Program-made: the position numbers and the translations under genes
The notes under the pieces: model-generated
Told to the model about the DNA's origin: nothing
The model's database searches: none
Seen by the model: only the letters and a program-made list of their open reading frames with translations
From: Bradyrhizobium elkanii USDA 76
GTDB lineage: Bacteria > Pseudomonadota > Alphaproteobacteria > Rhizobiales > Xanthobacteraceae
DNA: 64,000 nt
NCBI RefSeq assembly: GCF_023278185.1
Contig: NZ_CP066356.1
Span: 2,658,001 to 2,722,000 of the forward strand
Reading direction: 5' to 3'
Shown: positions 35,316 to 44,826 of the stretch, in pieces
How positions within the stretch are numbered: the first letter of the stretch is position 1
Layout of the letters: each line of letters opens with the position of its first letter

Positions 35316-36216
35316 TTAAGTCGCGCTCGAAGCTGACGGCTGACCGAAACGGAAGTCTGTACCAGCCACCCACATACGGTGCATGATGATCGCCAGCTTC
35401 CTGGCTACTGCTACGCATGCTTTCTTCGCCCCTACGCGTTTGGCGAGCTTTATGCCCTATGCGCGCAGAACGGACCACTTCTTCGCGATCCGAAGATGCG
35501 AGTTCGCAGCTTCGTAGAGAGCGTGGCGCATCAGCTTATCACCGCACTTGCAGATATTGCCGGATGGGTCGATCTCGCCAGACTGATAGGCGCGAGGCGT
35601 CAGTCCCAAGTGCGCCGCGGCCCTCGGGTCCTTGAACCGTGCATGATCGTCAATCGTCGCCTTGAAGGACCGGCTCACGATTGTGCCCACGCCCGAGACT
35701 GTCATCAAACGCCTGCAGACCTCATCCTTACGCGCCATTTGCGAAAGCTGCCGGTCCAATAAAGCCTTCTTCACTCGCATAGCGTTACGCACGTCGAGTA
35801 AGGGTTCGATTGCCAATCGTAACTCTGGTGCGTGCGCGAGCAAGGCTTCGACCTTGGTGGCGAAGCGGGCACGATGCACAAGCCCAGCTTGAGGCCATGC
35901 ACCTTTAACAAGCCGCGAATGGTGTCTTCGATCGCCAGCATGTGATCAACGAACTTCCTACGAGCAATCAAGATCGTCCGTAGAATCTGCGAGGCCTTTG
36001 CTCTTGACGTGTACCTCCCGGTAGTGGCCAAGTCGCATCATCTCGGCAATGCCGTGCGCATCACTTGTTGGGCCGAGAGGACAGAAAACGCTGGCGCGCT
36101 TCCACGCAAACGATCTGAAAGCCGCTCTCGACCAGAGCACCGTAGAGCCATTCTGACAAAGGGCAGGCCTCAATACCAACCAGCGCAATCCGGTGGCGCC
36201 ATCCAAGGCTTTAATG
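35316..36216 (-). pseudogene. IS110-family transposase, multiply frameshifted and N-terminally truncated
   Basis: Pieces in different frames add up to one IS110 transposase. They are GIAEMMRLGHYREVHVKSKG (about 35.98-36.05 kb), LIARRKFVDHMLAIEDTIRGLLKVHG, and the Transposase_20 part RRLMTVSGVGTIVS with HLGLTPRAYQSGEID and CGDKLMRHALYEAAN (35457-35879). The last piece is VAVARKLAIIMHRMW ending at 35316. At least three frame changes and loss of the first DEDD residues make it inactive. No terminal repeats were found. Confidence 0.85.
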
Positions 36217-36228
36217 AGCGCGATCGGT

Positions 36229-36258
36229 TCGCTATATATGCAACATGTCGCTATATAT
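36229..36258 (+). repeat. Short direct repeat TCGCTATATAT
   Basis: TCGCTATATAT occurs at 36229-36239 and 36248-36258, 19 bp apart, just past the N-terminal end of the IS110 remnant. The role is unknown; it may be debris of an insertion target. Confidence 0.4.
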
Positions 36259-36295
36259 AATGTGTCGCTCGCCGGAGGCACTCGCCCGCGGGCCC

Positions 36296-36419
36296 CGCCG
36301 TCATTGCATGCCGGCGTCGCTATCGCTGTCCCGCGTTCGGGTGCCTTGTTAACCGGTCTCGCGACTGCAGTCGCCTCGGTGCCCGCGGGCATTGCATGCC
36401 CGCGTCGCTATCACTGCCC
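36296..36419. repeat. Two palindromic 30-bp repeats upstream of ParB-like gene
   Basis: A 30-bp unit (CATTGCATGCC core) occurs at 36302-36331 and 36390-36419 with three mismatches, 88 bp apart. Each overlaps a 21-bp dyad around a TGC centre. One is 36384-36404, with perfect 9-base arms CGCGGGCAT and ATGCCCGCG. The other is 36296-36316, with one mismatch. They lie 380-490 bp before the ParB-like start, so they may be operator or parS-like sites. Confidence 0.5.
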
Positions 36420-36785
36420 TGTCGGCGGCTGCCTCTTTGATCTTGTCACTCTTGGTTTGATTTCACTTCTTCCGGGTTGCTCAGCGTTCTCATCGTCGAG
36501 AGCTACGGGGCGCTGCCCCTCGCGCGCGCCAGGGTAAAGCGCCGGCTGGAGCCGGCACCGACCCGAGCGGTCTCCCCGGTCTTCCGCGCTTCGCTCATTT
36601 GCCGACCTTGGACGAATTGGGACGCGCTTGTGCAGACCCGCTTCTCGTGAAGCGGCCCTGATCGGGCGGGCGAACCCCCTCCACTCGGGTCGCCCTGGCA
36701 CTTGCTAGCCCCGGTCTCGCCGACGGGCAGGGGGCGCAGGCGCGGAGTGCGCCTTGCACCCATGAAGCCAAAAAGGAGATCGATC

Positions 36786-38167
36786 ATGTCGGCCAAGTCA
36801 GTTGAACAACTGAACGGAACGGAGGTTCTCATTCCGCTCGGCAAGCTCAAGAAGTCCCCCAGGAATGCCCGCAAGACGCCGCACAGCGATGCGGCGATTG
36901 AGGCCCTGGCGGCGAGCATTGCAGCCAAGGGCATGCTGCAGAATCTGGTCGTTGAACCGGAGGTCGATGGCGAGGGGGCGGCCACGGGGATTTTTTGTGT
37001 GACCATCGGCGAGGGCAGGCGGCTGGCCCAGCTGCTGCGGGTCAAGCGCAAGGAGATCAAGAAAAACGAGCCGATCCGCTGCATCGTCGATACCGCGAAC
37101 GATCCGCACGAGATCAGTCTCGACGAGAACGTCACCCGGGAGAAGATGCATCCGGCAGACGAGTTCGAGGCCTTCAAGAAGCTTGCAGACGAGCGAGGGT
37201 TCGGCGCGGAGGAGATCGCGGCGCGTTTCGGCGTCACCGCGCATGTGGTGCGGCAGCGGCTGCGGCTGGGATCGGTTTCGCCCAAACTGGTACAGCTTTA
37301 TCGCGACGGCGAGCTGACCCTTGAGCAACTGATGGCATTTGCCATCACGGATGATCCGGCCCGGCAGGAAGCTGTCTATGAGCGCCTGCCCTTCGATCCG
37401 GATGCCTCGACCATCCGCCGTCTGCTCACCGAAACCCATGTCGCCGCCACGGATCGCCGCGCGCGTTTTGTCGGGCTAGAGGCCTATGCGGAAGCGGGCG
37501 GCACTATCCTGCGCGACCTCTTCACCGAGGATCGCGGCGGCTATCTGGAAGACGTCTCGCTGCTCGATCTCTTGGTGACCGCAAGGCTCGGCCGCGAGGC
37601 GGATACGCTGCGGGCGGCCGAGGGATGGAAGTGGACGGAAGCCCATCTCGACTTTCCGCATGCCCACGGCATGCGCCGCGTCTACCCGCATCCGGTCGAG
37701 CTTTCGGCGGAGATCAGGCCGCGCTTCAGGCGGTTCAGACCGAGTTCGACCGGCTGACCGAGCAGCACCAGACGGCCGAGGAACTGCCTGACGAGGTGGA
37801 CGCGCGGTTCGGCGAGCTGGAGGCCGAAATCGAGCGGTTGGAGGCGAAACGGCAGGCCTACGATCCCGCCGACGTCGCGCGCGGCGGCGCGTTCGTGGTC
37901 CTCAATCACGATGGCACGGTGCGGATCGAGCGGGGTTTCATCCGCCCGGAGGACGAGAAGCCCGAGGCCGAAACCGGGCCTGACAGCGACGCCGACGCGC
38001 GAGATGAAGAGGACCGGGACGGCGAGGAGGGGGCGCTGGATGGCGAGGACGACGAGGCCACGAGCGACGAGCTGCCGTCGCTGCTGCGGATGGCTGCGCT
38101 GCACGCGCAAACCGATCTCCAAAGCGAGACGCAAGGTGGCGAGCCTCATGCGGTAGCTGCAGAGTGA
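36786..38167 (+). pseudogene. ParB/Srx-domain protein with 1-nt deletion
   Basis: The first frame (36786-37757) encodes an N-terminal ParB/Srx nuclease-type domain (PLGKLKKSPRNARKTPHS, TIGEGRRLAQLLRV, ENVTREKMHPADEFEAF) and the KorB-like helix-turn-helix (AARFGVTAHVVRQRLRLG). After VELSAE the frame is lost. The family continuation DQAALQAVQTEFDRLTEQH appears in the next frame up to 38167. One missing G near 37712 explains it. The second part also ends earlier than the full-length relatives of about 600-700 residues. ATG follows AAGGAG. A sequencing error is possible for the deletion. Confidence 0.83.
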
Positions 38168-38177
38168 AGCCAACGTC

Positions 38178-38197
38178 GGGGCCGCTTAGGCGGCCCC
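38178..38197 (+). other. Strong hairpin after ParB-like gene
   Basis: GGGGCCGC (38178-38185) pairs perfectly with GCGGCCCC (38190-38197) around TTAG, 10 bp after the stop. There is no T-run, so it is not a classic terminator; it could stabilise the mRNA end. Confidence 0.5.
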
Positions 38198-38705
38198 GGC
38201 GAGCCACAAAATTGCGGCCGCGCACCTGATGGTGCGCGGCCGATTCCATGTATGCAAAGCCGCGATTCCGCTACGCAAACGCCCACTCCGATCGAGGGCA
38301 TGATTCGTTCGATCAACGCCGATTGCTGTACCCAGGGTGGCCGTATTGCACCTCGTTCGATCTTGACCAGCGAGGCATAGGCCGGGGCCGGGAAGCATGG
38401 ATCCTGGGCTTGACCGCGCGCATCCAGCGCGCATTGGGGCGGATAATTCTGACGGCGCGACGGTGTCCTGTGCGTACATGTTGCCCAGTTTCCTTGCGTT
38501 GATCCGGGTTCGTCCTCTCCGTGATTGGTGCACGGACATCGGCTTATCTTCCACCGATCCGGCCTTGTTCGATGCTGTGACGTGGGCGGTCGTCATGAAA
38601 ATCTCCGCCAGTTCGGTCATGGGCTCGCGTCCAACGCAGTCACGATTGGGCTGATCAAGCCCGGGGGCCGGCAAGGGCCTCGATCGCCTTCCCGCAACAG
38701 CTCAC

Positions 38706-38769
38706 GCCTGCTTTTTTCCCCTGCCGCAAAGGGGGGCGGCATTCCTCGCGGGAAGACAAAAAAGCAGGC
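38706..38769 (+). promoter_or_regulatory. T6/A6 inverted-repeat leader upstream of DUF736 gene (copy 2)
   Basis: GCCTGCTTTTTT (38706-38717) pairs perfectly with AAAAAAGCAGGC (38758-38769). The 40-base loop starts CCCCTGCCGCAA and contains an inner GCCGC/GCGGC hairpin. The element ends 120 bp before the DUF736 start. Arm design, loop length, loop sequence and distance all correspond to the element at 25365-25419. Confidence 0.55.
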
Positions 38770-38889
38770 TTTCGCCGTCCTTCGCTGGCGCTTCGGGCCT
38801 TAAAGGCTGCGGGCCGATCGCTCCCCGGGCCAGGGATCGCCATCGAGGCTGCGATGGACGCGGCCCGAGCAAAACAGACGGAGATCATC

Positions 38890-39201
38890 ATGGCGACCAT
38901 CGGCACTTTCACCGCTTCCGACACCGGCTACACCGGTTCGATCAAGACGCTGACGCTCAACATCAAGGCCAAGCTCGTCGCAGCCGAGAAGGACAACGAC
39001 AAGGCTCCCGACTACCGCATCTTCGCGGGCGCAACCGAGTTCGGCGCGGCCTGGAAGAAGACCGCCCGCGACAGCGAGCGCGAATATCTCTCGCTCAAGC
39101 TCGACGATCCGAGCTTCCCGGCCCCGATCTACGCCTCGCTGGTGAAGGTCGAAGGCGAGGAAGGATTCAGCCTGATCTGGTCGCGCCGCAACGGCGACTG
39201 A
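38890..39201 (+). CDS. DUF736 family protein (copy 2)
   Basis: A 103-residue protein: [20 protein letters not shown], then [18 protein letters not shown], then [21 protein letters not shown] and [11 protein letters not shown]. These are the conserved blocks of DUF736, more typical than copy 1. ATG at 38890 has GGAG seven bases upstream; the longer frame to 38854 is unlikely. The ParB-like gene lies upstream and a strong terminator follows. This gene pair is a usual feature of rhizobial integrative elements and plasmids. Confidence 0.93.
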   Translation: MATIGTFTASDTGYTGSIKTLTLNIKAKLVAAEKDNDKAPDYRIFAGATEFGAAWKKTARDSEREYLSLKLDDPSFPAPIYASLVKVEGEEGFSLIWSRRNGD

Positions 39202-39217
39202 TCATCCGGAATCATCG

Positions 39218-39248
39218 GCCCCGCCTCTTCGGAGGCGGGGCTTTTTTT
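39218..39248 (+). terminator. Rho-independent terminator after DUF736 copy 2
   Basis: GCCCCGCCTC (39218-39227) pairs perfectly with GAGGCGGGGC (39232-39241) around TTCG, followed by seven T residues. Confidence 0.95.
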
Positions 39249-40148
39249 GCGTTTCTTGCGTCGCTCTGATGAGAGCCCAAAAGCATTTTGAGTTCGGAAA
39301 CGGGCTTCGCCGCGGGCCGAAAATGCGATCGGTTCGACGGATTTTGGCGCGGTGTTTTAGGCTCGGCGAACGGGAATTCGCGTCGGAGTGAGCTTCGAAT
39401 TTCGATCGGCAGGCGTGAAATTGTGCCGGTTTCGCGAGGACAAATGACGTCTCCGCGCGTGCTCCTGGAGCTTCAATTGCCGTCAGTTTGTTGAGCGAAA
39501 GGACGCTGTTTCAGACTGCTTCGATCGAACACGCGACGGGTCGACCTGGCGATTTGAGCAAAGCCGGTCCAATCAGGCATGAGGACAGAGCAGGGTAAGG
39601 TGTAGGGCAAGATAAAAGCACTGTCGCCGAAGGCTGGCTAAGTGGTTGTCTGCACATCCAAGAGTTGGAGATAGCTGTGGTCATGGTGTCGCTACAAACT
39701 GCTAAACGCCTTGTCTCGCTGAAGAATAACGTCTGCATCGGATCGCGGGAGATTCTAAGCGTTGCGAGCGCATCGGAAGGAGCGCGCGAAACATTGCTGA
39801 GGAATTTCGTGCTGCTCGGAAGCATCGTCGCCAACACGAAAGCAGACCATGGTTTCTTATCGAACGCGTTGATGTTCGGAAACCCAAGCAGACCTGCTCC
39901 GCCCGTCCCCGAACCGCCCGTTTGGCCGAGAGAAGTCGCACGACGTCGTTGTCGCGGTGGCGCGCCAGTATGAATCTCCCGAGCCCCTCTGAAGACACGG
40001 TGGGGGCATGCATCGCGGAACGGCCATGACGGAGGCTCACGCTAAGGGCCAATCGTGGCCATGTCGTCGGTAGAGGCCGCCTTCCGTCTTACCGAGGCGA
40101 CCTTTCCTAAATGCCGTGGCGCCTTGACCAAGGGAGTACCGCCACCGT
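39249..40148. other. About 900 bp without a supported gene
   Basis: A plus-strand frame 39665-39973 contains SLQTAKRLVSLKNNVCIGSRE, followed by a helical part. It could be a fragment, but nothing is recognised and the start is not supported. The rest is probably debris left by the IS630-type element that follows. Confidence 0.4.
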
Positions 40149-41290
40149 TTATCCAAACCGAGGGTCTTTGCAGTTGTTTGAAGGAGAGAACTCGGTCGGC
40201 TCCCGTTCCTTGCCCCAGAGCTTGCCGCCCGCGCGCCGTGGATTGCCCTTGAAGTGAGCATTGCGTTCGCAAAAGTATCGGTCGATAGCCGCTTTAGCCT
40301 CGTCGATCGATCCATAGTTGCTGTTGTGAATGATGGCCCGAGCCATGCCGCTGAAGACCGACTCGATCACGTTGAGAAACTGCGCGCGGGCCGGAAGCGG
40401 TGCCGTGTCAATCTGTGGGCCGTTGCTCCCAATACTGGCGTTATGGGCATCGATATGTTCGAACAGCCTCTTAGAGACGTGCCAGGAGGCAGCATCCCAA
40501 GAAAGATAAAGCTTGGTGCGATCGCCGTACTTGGCAACGAGTGCGTCCAGCATGCGGATCATTTCGTCGGTGTTCTTCTTTAGGCTGTAGAAATGGGTGA
40601 CCTGGTTGGATGCCAACTCAATGGCGGCGGTGACAATGATTGAGCCCTTCGATTGCTGCCATTGCGCTACAAAATGTTGTTCGCCGGGACCGATCAGCAT
40701 GCGTCCAGGTTGTGCCTTGACCGCAAAGGGGCCGAATTCGTCTATCGAGAAGAAGGCTTCCCTGGCCTTGAGATCGGCGAGGATGGAACGGATACGTTGG
40801 AGCTTCTGCGAGAAATCGGGATCGTTGGAGGTCAGAACGATCCGCGCCTTGCGCCAGCGGTAGCCGGCACCTTTCACGATCGCGCGGATTACATCTTCGC
40901 AGGTTGGCTGCCCTTTCTCGCGCATCGCATGCACCAGATCAGCCATTTTCCAAGTTGTACGGTTGACGCCGAAATTGGCTGGCGGCTGGTGCAGGATGCT
41001 GAACAACGCCCTTTTTGACTTGCTCGCTGTCGAACTTGCGATGGGGGTTAATGCGAGGGGCGAACAGGCGTTCGGCTCCCCCTTCCTCGAACAGACGAAC
41101 CGAACGTGCGTAGCTTGACCGGCTCTGCTTGAGAATGCGGCAAGCCACGCTTGTCCGCAGCCCACTCCGTGACGCGACTACTGCGAGTGCGCGACGCCGC
41201 TCAACGGGGCGGCCATTTTCGAGCTTCTCGACTAGGATCGTGAGATCGGGATGACTTTCAAGAGAAGCCGGCAGATCTTGTTCACTTAGG
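40149..41290 (-). pseudogene. IS630-family transposase with a frameshift
   Basis: The N-terminal part (VACRILKQSRSSYARSVRLFEEGG, helix-turn-helix) is read in one frame down to about 41010. The rest (LFSILHQPPANFGVNRTTWKMADL, FFSIDEFGPFAVKAQPG with the first catalytic D, YLSWDAASWHVSKR with the second D, and LNVIESVFSGMARAI with E) is read in another. One extra G after AAAAA near 41009 accounts for the shift. The C-terminus is complete to TAA at 40149. Terminal inverted repeats were not identified. Confidence 0.85.
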
Positions 41291-41411
41291 GGGGGTGCAA
41301 CTGCCTGAGCAGACCCAAAAACCTGCCTGGGTCGAGAGAGGCTCTCAATTGGTTATGGCGGGCCAAGATCGCCGTAATGGTTGATGCCGCGGGCACTCCG
41401 GCGCAGCCCAC

Positions 41412-41705
41412 TTATCGAAGATGGGATGCTATTTTTCGTCCGCCCCAGGTTGGGTGGTCGGCGCGCACGGTTAGAACGGCCGTTTCGATAGCCTCCGGAC
41501 AGCGATGGGGCGTATGGTGCGGCCGTCGTGATTGGCTCTCCAGGCCTCTCGCGCCGGCTATCCGATAACGTTCCAGCGTTCGATAGCCCGTCTGCCGGCT
41601 GATATTGAAGCGCCGACAGAGGCTCGGAACGTTGGCATCCGGGGCGAGCGCCAGTTGCACGAATTCGCTACGGGCCTCGAGAAGCGTGTTTGACTTCCAA
41701 GGCAT
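41412..41705 (-). pseudogene. IS481-family transposase, N-terminal fragment
   Basis: ATG at 41705. MPWKSNTLLEARSEFVQLAL, CRRFNISRQTGYRTLERY and DHPTWGGRKIASHLR are the start of IS481-type transposases. The frame stops after about 97 residues, right after GGRKIA, while full proteins have over 300. The catalytic DDE core is absent. It is a clear 5' fragment. Confidence 0.82.
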
Positions 41706-41805
41706 GCTGCACCTCTCCGGTCTGAACCGCGGGGCCGGCGGTCGACGATACTCGTGGTCCGGTGAACGATGGAGCGCAATCGTTGCGGGCGAGTAGACTG
41801 GGATG

Positions 41806-42399
41806 CTATAGGTTGCTGCCGAAGGATGCGACGAGTTTGTCGACTTCCCTCTGATCCGGACCCTTGCAGCGAGCGTTGACGCGCGGACCGGTGGCGTAGC
41901 CGATCCATAGTACGATCTCGTGCGGCCGCGGCGCGTCGTGGATGAGCACCGGGGTCGAGTCAAAGGCATCGAGGTCCCAACCCTCGTCCAAGGGCCCATA
42001 GATCAGATCGACGCTCGTGCCCGGCAGACCTACTTTGGCGTGGCCTGGAATATTAACGCGACCGCGTTTGATCGCGCGACGCATCGCCATGCCGAGCCTC
42101 GGATGTATCATCGCGGCGCCATGCTCGAGATCTCCTCCGATGCCTATCAGCGCCGCCTTGGTGTAGGCGCGCAACTGCGCTGGGCTCGCGCCAAGTGTCG
42201 CCAGCGCCGTCCTGGCGAGCGAAGCCCCAAGCTCGAGCGAGTATTCGATCAGGGGCTTGAGATCGGCACCGGCCGACGCGCCAGCGAGCGGGTTATCGAA
42301 CACCGCGGCAATCGCAATGCGTCGCAGCGGAGGAGTGGCGGGCGCGCCGTACTCGCTGTGGATCTCCTCGATGAGAGTGACGGTCTTACGGATGGTCAT
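41806..42399 (-). CDS. Amino acid synthesis family protein (DUF1185)
   Basis: A 197-residue protein. IRKTVTLIEEIHSEYG, RRIAIAAVFDNPLAG and LIGIGGDLEHGAAMIHPRLG are family-typical blocks, with STPVLIHDAPRPHEIVLWIGYATG near the end. Members are called amino acid synthesis proteins but have no proven reaction; they frequently neighbour hydrolases and oxidoreductases of catabolic clusters. The gene lies between an IS481 fragment and decayed gene pieces. Confidence 0.85.
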   Translation of the reverse strand: MTIRKTVTLIEEIHSEYGAPATPPLRRIAIAAVFDNPLAGASAGADLKPLIEYSLELGASLARTALATLGASPAQLRAYTKAALIGIGGDLEHGAAMIHPRLGMAMRRAIKRGRVNIPGHAKVGLPGTSVDLIYGPLDEGWDLDAFDSTPVLIHDAPRPHEIVLWIGYATGPRVNARCKGPDQREVDKLVASFGSNL

Positions 42400-42603
42400 G
42401 ATGTACTTGCTCCTCTGGCGTCGATCCGTACCCAGCAGATACTATCCGCTAGGTCAGATGGACGAAGGGGTTGGCAGTACTCTTCGCGAGTCCGAAAGAG
42501 GCCCGATGCATGCCCTTGCTGCTATCGCCTCCAACTGGCTGGAGCACAGAACACATTCGATCAGCGCAAATACTGGTCTAGGGCCGATCTTTCCGAAGCC
42601 CTT

Positions 42604-42861
42604 TTAGGAGGACGTTGGCATCCGTGCGATTGCTTCCCGCACAAGGGAATGTGACCGCTCAAGACGGTGCAGGAAGGACTCCAAATCCGAGGCCGTCGCC
42701 TCTTCCATACGAAGATTTGCTTGAGTGACCATTCGAGCAACCAGATCGTCGATCGGTTCGTTCGCGGCCAACCCGCCAGCCGCTACTTCGACATGTCCAG
42801 CCGGAGCCAGTGTGATCGAAATCTTTGATCGCCCGAGAATTGCCGGCTCAGCGATCGACAC
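42604..42861 (-). CDS. Uncertain small ORF, 85 aa
   Basis: GTG at 42861. The product has a possible beta part (ISITLAPAGHVEVAAGG) and a helical part (IDDLVARMVTQANLRMEEATASDLESFLHRLE). It overlaps the end of the PLP-enzyme fragment in another frame. It may be the 3' end of a gene whose 5' part is lost rather than a complete gene. Confidence 0.28.
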   Translation of the reverse strand: MSIAEPAILGRSKISITLAPAGHVEVAAGGLAANEPIDDLVARMVTQANLRMEEATASDLESFLHRLERSHSLVREAIARMPTSS

Positions 42862-42869
42862 CGGCAGCC

Positions 42870-43049
42870 GAACATCATGCCGGCTTCCGCGCCTTCCAGA
42901 TCGGCGATGACCTTTGCAATCCGTGAGCTCGTGAGATTGCCATGGCGGGCACAGAACTGGTCGTTGAGCCGTTCCTCGGCCTTACGAGCAAAGTCCGAGC
43001 TATCGTCCGCGTAGTAGGTGACCGACTGGGTGACTGCCGGGGCAACTCC
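42870..43049 (-). pseudogene. Cys/Met-metabolism PLP enzyme, N-terminal fragment
   Basis: The frame reads GVAPAVTQSVTYYADDSSDF and ARHGNLTSSRIAKVIADLEG followed by AEAGMMF. This is the N-terminal section of cystathionine gamma-synthase/methionine gamma-lyase-type enzymes up to the start of the cofactor domain. The PLP lysine and 300 residues are missing. Immediately upstream in the same frame, 43065-43112 reads VELDVVPVGIPFRDL, which resembles the start of a mandelate-racemase/enolase-type protein, so at least two gene scraps were joined here. Confidence 0.6.
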
Positions 43050-43105
43050 GTGGTTCGCCTCCAGATCGCGAAACGGAATGCCGACTGGTACCACGTCAAG
43101 TTCGA

Positions 43106-43729
43106 CTATCCGGACCACGGAACGAAAGCTGCGCGTCGCAGCGGAACGAATTTCGGTAGGGACTCAATCCGAGTTATCCAGTCCACAACGCGCCGGAAAT
43201 TGGACAGCTCTATGCCGGCTTCGTCTGAAAGCGCAGCGTAGCTGTAGATAGCAAGATCTCCTATCGTCGGGTTCGCGCCCGCCAAATAGGGCTGGGTTCT
43301 TAGATGGGCGTCAATGGACTTAAGGAGTCGGACTCCGAGCCTCTGGGCCTCCGACAAATCGGATTGCAAGCCGAACAGCTTGATGCTGCGCGCCTTTGCT
43401 ATTCCGGAAGCAAGCTTGTCTGCGGCACGGCTGAGCCAGGTCGCGACACTTGCCAAGCCGACCGGATCAAGGGGAAGCCAATCAGTCCTGTTCTCTCGCC
43501 GTGCTAGATAGATCAGGATCGAATTGGACTCGGCGAGTGGCCGCTCGCCGTCTACCAACACGGGCACCTCGCCAAGAGGATTCAATCGTAGGAATTCCGG
43601 AGTGCGATGGGCGCGTTTGGCCAGATCGACGTCACGCAGTCGGTAGCTCAAGTCTAGCATCGAAAGCAGGAGTTCTACCCTGTGCGCGTGGCCGGATTGT
43701 GGATGACTATAGAGCGTGAGATGGGTCAT
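43106..43729 (-). CDS. Glutathione S-transferase family protein (GST 1)
   Basis: A 207-residue protein. The thioredoxin-like N-domain (1-80) has LYSHPQSGHAHRVELLLSML, with the probable catalytic S at 9 or nearby, the cis-proline segment LGEVPVLVDG and the glutathione-binding ESNSILIYLA. The helical C-domain includes LAGANPTIGDLAIYSYAAL. It probably conjugates or isomerises a substrate with glutathione. It is transcribed divergently from the saccharopine-dehydrogenase-like gene with a TetR-type operator in between. Confidence 0.9.
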   Translation of the reverse strand: MTHLTLYSHPQSGHAHRVELLLSMLDLSYRLRDVDLAKRAHRTPEFLRLNPLGEVPVLVDGERPLAESNSILIYLARRENRTDWLPLDPVGLASVATWLSRAADKLASGIAKARSIKLFGLQSDLSEAQRLGVRLLKSIDAHLRTQPYLAGANPTIGDLAIYSYAALSDEAGIELSNFRRVVDWITRIESLPKFVPLRRAAFVPWSG

Positions 43730-43744
43730 TGATAATAATCATGG

Positions 43745-43773
43745 TTGACATAAAGACAGACAGGTCTGTATCG
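43745..43773. promoter_or_regulatory. Promoter with TetR-type operator, site A
   Basis: TTGACA (43745-43750) and TGTATC (43767-43772) form a -35/-10 pair with 16-bp spacing for the plus-strand gene at 43798. Between and across them lies the dyad ACAGAC-AG-GTCTGT (43756-43769). It corresponds to the centre of the larger palindrome at 46012-46047, so one regulator probably controls both. It also faces GST 1 on the other strand. Confidence 0.72.
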
Positions 43774-43797
43774 TTTCTGGCGTTACATGTCTAGGAG

Positions 43798-44811
43798 ATG
43801 TTCAACGTGAGGAAACCAGCAGTCGTCGCAATCTATGGAGCTTCCGGACATACGGCCCAGCTGATTGCCCGTGATCTCCACCGGCGCGGGATACGGGCCC
43901 GACTGGGCGCGCGCGCGGCGAATGCTGGATCTGCAACTACGTTGAGCTATGAATTTGTCGTGTTTGATCTGTCGAACGAGGCGGGTCTAACGTCTTTTCT
44001 GGAAGGGGTTGAAGTTCTCGTTAATTGTGCCGGGCCATTTGGAGCGACAGCGCCAGTCCTTGCCGGAGCGGCTGTGCAGCGGGGAATTCATTACGTCGAC
44101 ATAACCGGTGAGCCGCCAGTGATTGAGGACCTCTGCAAAGAGCTGCATGACTCCGCAATTGCTGCCAATAGCTACATCATCCCGGCAACCGGTTTTTTCG
44201 GCGCGCTTCCGGACCTCCTTGCAACTGCCGCTCTGGGAGCAGTGCCTGACGCAGAACGGGTCAAGATCGCCTATTATCTGAGTTCCTGGAAGATGACGCG
44301 CGGCTCCGGGCTCGCTGCCGCAGGGCTTCGCGGGCGGCAATTCCGGTTTGAGCAAGGCGAAGTCATCAAGACTGAAGGTCCGCCGGTGATGTCACGCCAT
44401 TCTTTTCCTGCGGCGGTGGGGGATGTCTCGGTTATCGATCACTATCCGGCCCCGGAGATCATCCTGTTGCCGCGGCATTTGGGCGTGCAGGAGGTCAAGG
44501 CTGTGATGAGTGCAGCAACTTTTGCTAATAGCAAGTCGGAGCGCGAGGGCTTCGACAGTACTGATTTTCTGATTGAGGCAGAAGTGGCAGGCGCCACGGT
44601 CACAAAGCGCGCGGTGGCGACCGGCCGCGATATCTATGGAGTCACGGCGCCTATCGTGGGAGAAACGGTCGATCGTCTGCTTCGGCTTCAAACTGGAGGC
44701 GGCGGTGTCGTCACATCGGCTGAAATTTTCTCGTCTTCGGAATTCTTGGGCTCAATCGCCGGCTGGTTTACGAGCCTGCAGATCGCGGGGAATCCGATAC
44801 GTCCAAAATGA
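43798..44811 (+). CDS. Saccharopine dehydrogenase-like NAD(P)-binding oxidoreductase
   Basis: A 337-residue protein. The Rossmann N-terminus has VVAIYGASGHTAQLIARDLHRRG (GxSGxTG-type motif). LVNCAGPFGATAPVL and GIHYVDITGEPPVI are hallmarks of the saccharopine-dehydrogenase/trans-acting enoyl reductase family. The C-terminal half contains GRDIYGVTAPIVGETVDRLL. Enzymes of this group reduce diverse carbonyl or enoyl compounds. ATG at 43798 has AGGAG directly upstream. Controlled by operator site A; converges on the TetR gene with 15 bp between. Confidence 0.86.
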   Translation: MFNVRKPAVVAIYGASGHTAQLIARDLHRRGIRARLGARAANAGSATTLSYEFVVFDLSNEAGLTSFLEGVEVLVNCAGPFGATAPVLAGAAVQRGIHYVDITGEPPVIEDLCKELHDSAIAANSYIIPATGFFGALPDLLATAALGAVPDAERVKIAYYLSSWKMTRGSGLAAAGLRGRQFRFEQGEVIKTEGPPVMSRHSFPAAVGDVSVIDHYPAPEIILLPRHLGVQEVKAVMSAATFANSKSEREGFDSTDFLIEAEVAGATVTKRAVATGRDIYGVTAPIVGETVDRLLRLQTGGGGVVTSAEIFSSSEFLGSIAGWFTSLQIAGNPIRPK

Positions 44812-44826
44812 ATCGGAATTGCTCCA

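Noticed and set aside
36229..36419. CRISPR-like array
   Set aside because: Only two copies of each repeat, unequal spacing, no cas genes anywhere in the window.
41000..41020. Programmed frameshift in the IS630-type transposase at the A5-G3 run
   Set aside because: Joining the frames needs a +1 shift, not the usual -1 slip, so a one-base insertion is simpler.
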